From positions 55,582,001-55,646,000 of the forward strand of contig CM053158.1 in NCBI GenBank assembly GCA_028571685.1: a stretch of 64,000 nt of DNA, in the 5' to 3' direction. The position numbers and the translations under genes are program-made. This DNA is from Heterohyrax brucei (Eukaryota; Chordata; Mammalia; Hyracoidea; Procaviidae). The notes below the pieces were generated by a model. That model did no database searches and was not told the origin of the DNA. It saw only the letters and a list, made by a program, of their open reading frames with translations. This document shows positions 55,824 through 64,000 of the stretch, in pieces (position 1 is the first letter of the stretch; each line of letters starts with the position of its first letter).

Positions 55824-57470
55824 ATCCAGGTAGCCAAAAGACACAGGCAGACATGCTCATGATCATTAGCTATTAAAGAAATTCAAATCAAAACAACAGT
55901 GAGATACCATCTCACCCCAACAAGGTTGGCCATGGTCCAAAAAATGCAAAACAACAAATACTGGAGAGACTGTGGGGAGAGTGGAACTCTCCTACACTGT
56001 TGGTGGGATTGCAAAATGGTGCAACCTCTTTGGAGAGCAATCCGGTGCACCCTTAAAAAAATGAATATAGATATGCCATTTGACCCAGGAATTCTACCTC
56101 TTGGAATATATCCTACAGAATCAAGGCCATTCACACCAACTGATACATGCACAAGAATGTTCATCACAGCACAGTCCACAATAACAAAAAATGGAATCAA
56201 CTCAGATGGCCAACAACAGAGGAATGGATAGGTAAACTATGGTATATACACTCAATGGAACACTGTGCAATGACAAAGAACAATGATGACTGCAGGGAAC
56301 ATCTCAACCTGGCTTCAACTGGAGGACATTATGCTCAGTGAAAGTAGTCAGCGACAAGAGGACAAATATTGTATGAAACCCCTATGATAAGAACTTAAAA
56401 ACAGACTCATGCATAGAAGAAAAGACTCTTTGACAGCTGCAAGGGTCAGGAGGGAGGGAAGGTGAGGGGAGAAGGGTTTAGATTAGACAGTTGTTAGAAA
56501 TTTGGTTGGATGAAATTGGTGACAGCACACATTAGAAAGAAGATTAATAATTACTGGATTTCAACACAATTTCAGTACTCCGCCCATCTTACCCCAATAG
56601 TGGGGGGGCCAGGGACCATGCTCTCAGGTGAAACAGAGGCCAACTGACACAGCTAGTGTTTTGTTAATGAGGACTCTCTGCACCCCACATTGGTGAGCAG
56701 CATCTGGGGTCTTAAAAGCTGCCAAGCTGCCGTCTGAGGGTACAGCAAATGGTCCCAGCTCAACAGGAATGGATGATCACTGAGAACAAGAACAACAAGG
56801 GGAAAAGAGAACCCAGAAGACAGAGAGATCCATGTGAGTGGGACGCTACATTGACTCATGACCAGAAGAAGCAGATGGTGCCCGGCCACCACCAGTGATA
56901 GCCACAATGGAGCTCACAAAGTTGAGTCTCACTGGCAACAAGAGAATAAATACAGGTGCACTCTAGATCTCCAATAAAAGACCACAATTGATGGGCCAGG
57001 GGCTTCAGGGTTCCCCTGGGAGCATGGCCCCTGCCCCTCATGCTGCCCCTGTCCATAAATCATAATGAAGGTCAACTTTTCAGACAGCAATGGACTGGAC
57101 TTGGCAACGCAGAGTGACCGTATCTTGTGGGAATTTTATGGTTCTGTGCATCTATAGGATGTCTTCCTGCTGACCTCTTGCTGGAGGAACGGGAGTGGGT
57201 GGGGAGGAGAAATAGGAGACTGCTGGGAGGATAGGACATGTAGGGAGCACAGAGGAGGGGTGTGCTGTCACCTGCCAGGGAGAGCAGTGGGAGTTGCATA
57301 TAGTTGAGTATGCGAATTTACATGGGAATGTACATTTTCATTCAATCATAATTGAAAAAACAAAAAAACAACCAACCAAACCAAAAAAAAGAAAGAAGGA
57401 AGGAAAAGAAAGACAGAAAGAGAGAAAGAAAGAGAGAGAGAAAGAAAGAAAGAGAGGAAGAAAGAAAGAA
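55824..57470 (+). mobile_element. 5'-truncated L1 inserted in RTE, with perfect 12-bp TSD
   Basis: ORF2 C-terminal region (frame 55899-56231: MRYHLTPTRLAMVQKMQNNK, then the Cys-rich YWRDCGESGTLLHCWW; a frameshift leads to 56147-56341), 3' UTR (about 56345-57345), then an A-rich tail that has become a GAAA-type microsatellite. The flanks aaagaaaagacg lie at 55812-55823 and 57471-57482. Close kin of the L1 at 12425-13908. Confidence 0.95.
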
Positions 57471-57480
57471 AAAGAAAAGA
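57355..57480 (+). repeat. Purine-only (GAAA)n-type microsatellite
   Basis: About 100 bases of almost pure A/G on the plus strand (e.g. gaaagaaagagagagagaaa), grown from the L1 tail. The Lys/Glu/Arg-rich translation of this tract is meaningless. Confidence 0.9.
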
Positions 57481-57482
57481 CG

Positions 57483-59160
57483 CATTTGGATGTCAGAAAC
57501 TTGCTCTTGGATGTCAAGTAGCTAAAGAAAAAGAAAGAAATGATGAAGAAAAAGAACTGAATAGAAGGTTTCAAAGGGCAGCTTGTGAAGACCAAGCAAA
57601 GTATTATAATGACATGTGCAAAGAGCTGGAGATAGCAAACCAAAAGGGAAGAATATACTGAATTTCTCAAGCTGAAAGAAACGAAGAAAGACATTCAAGC
57701 CTTAATTTACAATAGTGAAGGATTCTACAGAGAAACTATTAAATGACTCAGGGAGCCTCAAACGATGGAAGGAATATACAGAGTCATTATACCAGAAAGA
57801 ATTTCTTGATGTTCAACCATTTCAAGAGGTAGCATATGGTCAGGAACTGATGATACTGAAGGATGAGGCTGAAGCTGCATGGAAGGCACTGGTGAAAGGC
57901 GAGGCTCCAGGAACTGATGGAATATCAACTGAGATGTTTCTACAAATGAACACAGTACTGGAAAGTGTTCACTCATCTATGCCAAGACATTTGGAAGACA
58001 GCTACATGTCTGGAAGAGATCCATATTTATACCTATTCCAAAGAAAGGTGATCCAAATGAATGCAGAAATTACTGAGCAAAAAGATAATATTGCACGAAG
58101 GTCAAATTTTGTGAAAGATCTTTCAAAATGACTACAGCAGTATATTGACGAGGAACTACCAGAAATTCAAGCTGGATTCAGAAGTGAACGTGGAGCCAGG
58201 GATGCTATTGCCGATTTCAGATGGATTTTGGCTAAAAGCAGAGAATACCAGCAAGGTCTTTACCTATGTTTTACTGACCATGTAAAGGCACGCAACTGTG
58301 TGAATAATAATAAATTATGGATAATATTGTGGAGAATGGGAATGCCACAACACTTAACTGTGCTAATGAGGAATCTGGACATGGATCAAGAAGCAGTCAT
58401 ACACACAGAACAAAGAGATGCTTCATGGTTTAAAGTCAGGAAAGGTGTACATTAGGGCTGTATCTTTTCACTATACCTTCTCAATCTGTATGCTGAGCAA
58501 ATAATTCAAGAAACTGGAGTATATGAAGAAAAGCAAGGCATCAGAATTGGAGGAAGATTCATTAACAATCTGCGTTATGCAAACGATGTAATCTTGCTTG
58601 CTGAAAGTGATGAAGAAAATTTGAAACACAGATGAATATCAAAGACAACAGTCTTTATCTGGATTGCCCCTCAACATCAAGAAAACAAAAATCTTCACAT
58701 CTGGACTAGTAAGCAACATCATGATAAATGGAGAAGGAATTGAGGTTGTCAGGGGTTTCATTTCACTTGTTTCCATAATAAACACCCATGGAAGTAGCAG
58801 CCAAGAAATCAGAGGATGCATTGTATTGGGCAAATCTGCTGCTGAAGACCTCTTTAAAGTGTGGAAAAGTAAAGCTGTCACCTTGAAGACTAAGGTGCAC
58901 CTGTCACAAGCCATGGTATTTTCAATCACATCATACGCAGGTGAACGCTGGACAATGAATAAAGAAGACAGAAGAAGAACTGATGTCTTTGAATTGTGGT
59001 GTTGGAGAAGAATATCGATTGTATCATGGACTACCAAAAGAATAAAGAGAACTGTTCCAGAAGAAGCACAACCAGAATGCCCACTAGAAGCAAGGATGGC
59101 AAGACTCTGTCTTACATACTTTGAACATGTTGTCAGGAAGGATCAATCCCTGGAGGACAT
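57483..59160 (+). mobile_element. Second RTE, piece 2: linker, RT and C-terminus
   Basis: Resumes after the L1: catttggatgtcagaaactt matches 50.09 kb of the full-length RTE. It carries RT and most of the C-terminal region up to the solo LTR at 59161. Confidence 0.9.
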
Positions 59161-59206
59161 TGCTTTAGTCAGCCACTGCTGCTCTAACAGAAATAGCAGA
59201 AAGTGA
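57715..59206 (+). pseudogene. Second RTE reverse transcriptase/C-terminal remnant
   Basis: Frame 57715-58131 contains AAWKALVKGEAPGTDGISTE (RT N-terminal linker). Frame 58228-58455 contains SREYQQGLYLCFTDHVKARN, where the usual TDYAKAFDCVDH block is degraded. At 58573-58605 the RT catalytic box reads LRYANDVILLAES, the first Asp of YADD changed to Asn. Frame 58664-59206 carries SITSYAGERWTMNKEDRRRT and CPLEARMARLCLTYFEHVVR before running into the LTR. Catalytically dead and frameshifted. Confidence 0.85.
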
Positions 59207-59671
59207 ATGGCTTTAGCAAAGGAAAGTTTATTCTTACACAGTTCAGTAGGATACAAGTTCAAATTCAGGATGCCCACGTCAGGGGAAGGCTTTTCCTGCG
59301 TTGGCTCTGGAGGAAAGTTCTTGTGTTGCACCATTCTTTGGTTGGGGAGCATCTCAGTGCATGAAGGACTTGCTCTTCTCCCAATGCTGCTTTCTTAATG
59401 ATTGAGGCTCACAACTCTCTGCTTGCTTCCCTTTCCTTTTCTCTCTTGTAAGATGAAAGGATAAAAGGTGGTGCAAGCCATACTCCAGGAAAACTCCCTT
59501 TCCAGTGGAGCAGGGAGGTGATCCCATGAAGAGATTTATAGTTCCACCCTAATCCTCTAACATACAGCATAGGAAAATCACAAAATGGAGGACAATCACA
59601 AAATATTGGGAACCATGGCTCAGCCATAGGGCTACACACATTTTGGGGAGTTCACAGTTCAATCCGTGTCA
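59161..59671 (-). mobile_element. Solo LTR (ERVL-like) in RTE, perfect 5-bp TSD
   Basis: TG...CA ends (tgctttagtcagccactgct ... caatccgtgtca). It is flanked by gacat at 59156-59160 and 59672-59676. The RTE sequence becomes continuous when one gacat and the LTR are disregarded. Same family as 32382-32887. On the minus strand it would read from the U3 end tgacacggattgaactgtga. No internal viral genes. Confidence 0.95.
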
Positions 59672-59862
59672 GACATCATGCTGGGTAAAGTAGGGGGTCA
59701 GCGAAAAAGAGGACACTGATCAGAATATGGATTGATACAGTGGCTGCAACAATGGGCTTGTGCAAAAAGTTGATTGTGGGCATGGCGCGGGAGTGGGCAG
59801 TGTTTCATTCTGCTGAGCATAGCGTCTCTATGAATCAGAACCGACTCAGGGCACCTAACAAC
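59672..59862 (+). mobile_element. Second RTE, piece 3: C-terminus and tail
   Basis: gacatcatgctgggtaaagt, then agggggtcagcgaaaaagag and gtggctgcaacaatgggctt. It ends in tctctatgaatcagaaccga, then ctcagggcacctaaca, the RTE 3' terminus. Confidence 0.9.
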
Positions 59863-60530
59863 TCAGCCGTTCTTAGCATGGAGTCTACAGATCCCTCGGT
59901 CTGCTGATAAAACTCGAGGAGCCTATGAGCTTGGTTTGAAAAGAAATTATATCTCTATCTTCATAAAAATCTTAACTTAAATTTAGTGTTTCTTTTTGTG
60001 ACAAATGCAGGCAAACAACTCCAGTGATATTAGCCTTATTGTAGCTTTGTCACCTAGATAAATCACTGATATTTCATATCATCTTACAGTGGTTGCAGAT
60101 ACTTAAAAATATTTTTACATTACTCACTGGTTGAAAATTACAATAGTTATTAAATCTGCAGCTACATCTTGTTATTTAATGCTTTAATAAAGAAGCCCAT
60201 GTATTACTATATCTCTATTTGTTTTAATATTCTGATTACTGAATTTTAATACAAATTCCCTTAAACACTACATATTTTATTTCGTGTATTTTAGAACTGT
60301 TATCATGAAGAATGTTGACACGCTTGAGCAGTCTGTCCATAGGGACCAAGACACAACAAAGTTAAGAACTTCAGTACTAAGTGGAAGGAGCCTACATCAC
60401 CGCAGCCTGAGGGAGAAAAAGCTTTTAATGGATTGAGCCACTGAGATTTGGAAGGTGTTCATCTTGATTTTTTAGCTATTCTGAATAAAAAAAGAAGGCC
60501 TTCTAAAACATGATTTGGCGTCATTTTTCT
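59863..60530. other. Spacer, no gene seen
   Basis: AT-rich; no frame or repeat recognised. Confidence 0.4.
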
Positions 60531-60532
60531 TT

Positions 60533-60830
60533 AAAGGACCAGACAGTGAATGTTTTGGTCTTTGCAGGCTGCACCATCCCTGTTGCATGTATTTAACTCT
60601 GCTATTGTAGCTTAAAGTCAGCTACAGACAACAGGTCAATGAGTGGACATAGGTGTGTTCTAATAAAACTTCATTTACAGACACTGAAATTTGAATTTCA
60701 TGTAATTTTTATGTCATAAATATTATCCTTAAAAACATTCTTTCAACCACTTAAAAATGTAAAAACTATTCTAGTTCATAGGCTGTACAAAACCAGGCAG
60801 TGAGCCACGGTTTGTTGACCTTTGATCTAA
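60533..60830. mobile_element. hAT-like ancient DNA transposon, nearly complete
   Basis: aaaggaccagacagtgaatg, ttttggtctttgcaggctgc, gtgttctaataaaacttcat, ttacagacactgaaatttga, gtgagccacggtttgttgac and ctttgatc. Both ends of the family seen at 21565 and 25700 are represented, in the opposite order. Confidence 0.65.
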
Positions 60831-60890
60831 GACATGGTGGGTCAAGAGGTACTTTGGGGAAGAAACTAAGAGTGTAATTGTTTTGAAAAG

Positions 60891-61185
60891 GGGCATCGTG
60901 GTTCAGTAGTAGAATTCTCACCCTCTGTTTGGGAAACCCAGGTTCAGTTCACAGGCAATGCACATCAAATACAGCCACCATCCCTCTGTCAGTGGAGGCT
61001 TGCATGTTGCTGTGATGTTGAACAGGTTTTAGCAGAACTTTGAGACTAAGACTAAGAAGAAAGGCTGGTAATCTACTTTGGAAAATTGGCTGATGAAAAC
61101 CCTTTGGTTCACAATGATTCAATTCTCATGAATGACGCCACAACTCAATAGTGGCTAAGAATAATAACAACAACAATAAAAACAA
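60891..61185 (+). mobile_element. AfroSINE: tRNA-Gly head + RTE 5'-like body
   Basis: 60893-60962 resembles tRNA-Gly: gcatcgtggttcagtagtag (A-box region), aattctcaccc, then ggttcagttcacaggcaatg (B-box and 3' acceptor strand pairing with the 5' gcat). The body ctctgtcagtggaggcttgc, gttgctgtgatgttgaacag and gagactaagac aligns with the 5' end of the full-length RTE at 48797 onward. It ends in A/C-rich ataacaacaacaataaa. Confidence 0.85.
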
Positions 61186-61189
61186 TAAA

Positions 61190-61760
61190 AATTGTACTCA
61201 CTATTGAACTTTGTGGATGAAATTCAGTTCAACTGCATGTGCCTCAGTGAAGGCACCACTGAATGGCAGTCTTAAACACTTCTGGATTATCTGCTCTTCT
61301 TAAATACAAATGTTATCTTGATACCAAATGTGTCCTTACCATTTAAATGACAACTTCTCGATTCTGTCTGTACTTCAGAATACCATGGAATAGATTACAA
61401 AAAGATAACAAAGCCCGAGTCTCACACTGGAAGATCAAATAATTTAGGATCATTTGGGTTGGGAGCTGAGCATTTTAACAAAGCTTCCAGACGAGTTGAA
61501 GGTAGAAGGCTGCTGCCATTTTTCCCATGGAGGGAGTGGAAGGGTGAGAGTGGGGACGGGGCATAAAGGAAAATCAAGATGTTCTCCCCAGTGCCTTGGT
61601 CTTGACTTCATTTAATTTTTAATTGTTTTAAAAATAGCAATATTATTTCAGCTAAATAAATATAAAGAATTTTCCTTCTATAAAATATCAAGCCACTGCT
61701 TGTGCCGCAGTGTAAGGGACTGGGATGTATCCTTTTGCCTACAGTTCGAAAACTGATGTT
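61190..61760. other. Spacer; possible degraded SINE head at 61690-61755
   Basis: No gene was recognised. gccactgcttgtgccgcagt followed by gcctacagttcgaaaact looks like A- and B-box remnants of a SINE with no body. Confidence 0.35.
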
Positions 61761-61762
61761 GT

Positions 61763-61975
61763 CAGGAGCCCTGATAGCTCAGTGATCAAGCACACAGCTG
61801 CTAACCAAAAGGCAGGCGTTCAAATCCACCCAGCAACTCTGTGGAAGAAAGACTTGTGATCTGCTCATGTCAAGACTACAGCCTAGAAAACTCTATGGGG
61901 TAGCTCTACTCTGTCACACGGCGTAGCTGTGAGTTCAGTTCAACTTGATGGCACCTGGCAATGGCGAACAACAAG
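61763..61975 (+). mobile_element. Long-type SINE
   Basis: ggagccctgatagctcagtg (A box), aggcaggcgttcaaatccac (B box), gacttgtgatctgctcatgt then caagactacagcctagaa (long subtype), ctatggggtagctctactct, and an ending in atggcacctggcaatggcga. Confidence 0.85.
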
Positions 61976-62104
61976 GAATGTTTTTGCCATTGTCTCCTTT
62001 TTCTGTATTTTCTCTTTTTTCTTCTTCCATCCTCCCCTCTTTTCCTCTCCCTTCATGCGTGTGTTCATTGAAAACCTACTACATGCGTAACAGTGACAAT
62101 AACA

Positions 62105-62280
62105 AAAGTCAGACTCACTATACTTGAGTCAACTTTGACTCGTGGTGACCTTGCATTCTGCAGAGCAGAACTTCTCCCTTGTGTTTTCTTGGCTATGATC
62201 TTCTGTGGTGCTACCGGGTGGTTTCAAACCACCAACCCCTAGGTTAGCAGGCTATGTGCCTGCCAAGTACTTTTCTAGTT
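62105..62280 (-). mobile_element. SINE (antisense)
   Basis: Tail ttgagtcaactttgactcgt, body ttctgcagagcagaacttct, long-subtype remnant tttcttggctatgatcttct, B box gtttcaaaccaccaacccct, A-box side aggttagcaggctatg. Confidence 0.75.
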
Positions 62281-62375
62281 GCCCTGCAATTTGCTTGTGC
62301 ATTGCATTAAATCTCTCAATTACTTTTCAATATATTTTTTAAAAAGGGAGTCTTAACAGAACATCAGAAAGCTGC

Positions 62376-62730
62376 TGTTATGGACTGAAATCTGTCCTTC
62401 CAAAACCTATGGTAAAATTTTCACCTTTATCCCTGTGTATGTAACCTTGTTTGGAAAAACTTTTTTCTTTTGCTGTGTTAGTGAGGTCATACCAAACTTG
62501 ACCACTTCTGAGTTATAAAAAGAGCAGAGACAAGCACACAGTGAGACAGATGCCATGGGAGAACCATCAAGAACCAAGGAATGCCCAGGTAACCGTCAAG
62601 AAAAGAATTGACAGGGCCGAGATACTGATGTGCCCTTTCAGTCTGCAGAACTGTGAGAAAATAAATTTCTGCTCTTTAAAGCCCCCACTTGGGGTATTTC
62701 TGTTACAGTAAGTGCTAGGGGACTACAACA
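62376..62730 (+). mobile_element. MaLR/ERVL-like solo LTR
   Basis: Starts tgttatggactgaaatctgt, contains gaggtcataccaaacttgac and actgtgagaaaataaatttc (poly(A) signal), and ends gtgctaggggactacaaca. TG...CA ends are visible. The 5-bp flanks (gctgc/gatgg) match only partly, so the TSD is unproven. Confidence 0.75.
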
Positions 62731-63034
62731 GATGGCATTGTTGGGCATTTCCACACAGTGATAACTGTCTACAACCGAGTGACACATCTCTTTACACAAG
62801 GAAGACATGTCTTTTCTGCTGAGCTACAGTCTCCACCATTTCTAAACATCTTAAACTTACCTCCTCTTTCTCACAGAACTCCAAGTTTATACCTTTAGAA
62901 ATCTGAGCTGTGACCTAATCCCAGCCACCTCTTCAGAAAAATATTCTACAGTCTACATTTTTCTTCTCATGCCTGCAATTAAGTGTCAAATTCCTAGAGG
63001 TAAACAAGATACTCTGTCCTACTTTGTATATCAG

Positions 63035-63280
63035 TGGTCTTAAAACTATGGCCCACAGGCCAAATTTAGTCTACTGCTTGTTTTCATAAACAGCTGTAGT
63101 GGGGTATGGTCATAAATACAACTGTATTGGAGTATGGACCTACCCATCGGTTCACAAATTGTCTGTAGCTGCTCTCATGCTATGATGGCAGGGTTGTGTA
63201 GTTGTTGCTGAAGCCTAAAATATTGACAGCCTGATCTTTTACAGAACAATGTCTGCTGGTCCCTGATTTAGATGACTTGG
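63035..63280. mobile_element. hAT-like ancient DNA transposon
   Basis: cagtggtcttaaaactatgg, cccacaggccaaatttagtc, tgaagcctaaaatattgaca and atcttttacagaacaatgtc belong to the same family as 21565, 25700 and 60533. Confidence 0.65.
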
Positions 63281-64000
63281 TGTAAGAAATATGTACAAAG
63301 AGACATCTGTCAAAACCTGCCTGATTTCATTTTAGCTTTTCATTCAGTGGTTTTATAACATTATATATTGTTTTGCCATCCACTTACTTCCATGGAGCTT
63401 ATTAACAACTCAGAGGTTCCCTGTTTGTGTGTTAAGAGAACGCTGCTTTCATAGTGAAGAAGAAACACAAAGAGATGTTAGTGCTGTATGTTATTCTTTT
63501 GCTGAGATACCTTTGCCTTCATGTTAATTTGAGTCATGGTCTTTTTTCCCCTCCAATTGTTTCTTTAGTGTCATTAAGAGAAAAATTTCATTTCATCTTA
63601 TTACGTAAATGTTGCTACCTTGCTCAGAAGAACAAAGTCATTGCTTGGCTTTTCAGCTAATTCCCACGTACTCTCAACCTCCCTGAACCGTTTTGTGTCA
63701 CAGGAACTGGGATGGCAGAAAGCAGTTAACGCTAGAAGAGCGTCAAACCATTTTAAACACTACTATTGTGTCTAATCTACCTGAAACATGCTGGAAATAT
63801 TGTGCTCTTTTCTGTCTCCGGCCAGCAGAAAAAAGAGCCAGTTTACTGGGTTAGAGCAAACACTGTAGCAGATGTTCGACAGTGGGAAGATACTGATCAC
63901 AGGGCTTTATCCTCTCTACTCCCCTCCTCTGCCCACTAGAAAACTAGTCTGCCCTGAAAAAAATATTAAAAACTCTCTTCTTTCATTTTTTACCTTTGCT
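63281..64000. other. Right-edge spacer, no gene seen
   Basis: No repeat family was recognised and no convincing exon; the frame 63454-63660 has no domain. Confidence 0.4.

Noticed and set aside
57294..57521. Lys/Glu/Arg-rich small protein
   Set aside because: Translation of the (GAAA)n tract at an L1 tail.
19297..59676. A provirus spanning the two LTRs with GACAT flanks
   Set aside because: The LTRs are of different subfamilies, each has its own complete TSD, and no retroviral internal genes lie between them.
60893..60962. Functional tRNA-Gly gene
   Set aside because: The arms are degraded, the B box is imperfect and the sequence runs straight into a SINE body; it is the Pol III head of an AfroSINE.
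1..64000. A previously undescribed prokaryote-type system (defence island, toxin-antitoxin, phage)
   Set aside because: SINE, LINE and LTR content shows mammalian nuclear DNA throughout; no operons or bacterial signals.

Overview
The window is mammalian nuclear DNA, almost certainly from an afrotherian and most likely elephant-like. The diagnostic signals are many short tRNA-derived SINEs that end in a 'ctatgagtcggaa..gactcgacggca' type tail, RTE (BovB-class) LINEs that share this tail, and a lineage-specific L1 family. Ancient mammalian repeats (MIR, L2, L1M, MER20, MLT1-type LTR) lie between them. I found no host protein-coding exon, tRNA or rRNA gene, and nothing prokaryotic. The longest open frames (for example 39471-40232 and 12421-12906) are pieces of L1 ORF2. 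The window is therefore intergenic or deep-intronic DNA built mostly from nested transposons.

Layout. 0-14 kb: L1 3' ends at 1-212, 906-3050 and 12425-13908 (the last with a clean target-site duplication, TSD), an inverted RTE at 3630-5765, SINEs, and a repeat-poor block at 10.45-12 kb. 14-33 kb: mostly ancient repeats (L2, MIR, an L1M 3' UTR, MER20, hAT elements). These are punctured by lineage-specific SINEs, by ERVL-type solo LTRs at 19302-19891 and 32382-32887, and by a CpG-rich solo LTR at 21675-22200. 33-48.7 kb: a 15-kb pile-up of plus-strand L1 copies (called A, B and C here), with an RTE, an inserted L1 5'-end fragment and three tiny RTE-tail insertions inside them. 48.8-52 kb: an apparently full-length 3.17-kb RTE with a perfect 12-bp TSD. 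52.6-54.1 kb: a repeat-free AT-rich block, the best candidate here for conserved regulatory DNA. 54.3-59.9 kb: a second near-complete RTE, interrupted by an L1 (12-bp TSD) and by a solo LTR (5-bp TSD). 59.9-64 kb: SINEs, hAT fragments and one MaLR-like LTR.

How the parts relate. The L1 and RTE elements encode endonuclease plus reverse transcriptase; every copy here carries stops or frameshifts and should be dead. The SINEs have tRNA-like Pol III heads and RTE-like tails, consistent with mobilisation by RTE proteins. One SINE at 60.9 kb also carries sequence matching the 5' end of the full-length RTE, so it looks like tRNA-Gly joined to RTE ends. The nesting gives a relative chronology: L2/MIR/L1M/MER20 first, then RTE and older L1, then younger L1, SINEs and LTRs. 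All boundaries not pinned by a TSD are approximate (plus or minus 10-30 bp), and family names come from pattern recognition rather than a database search.
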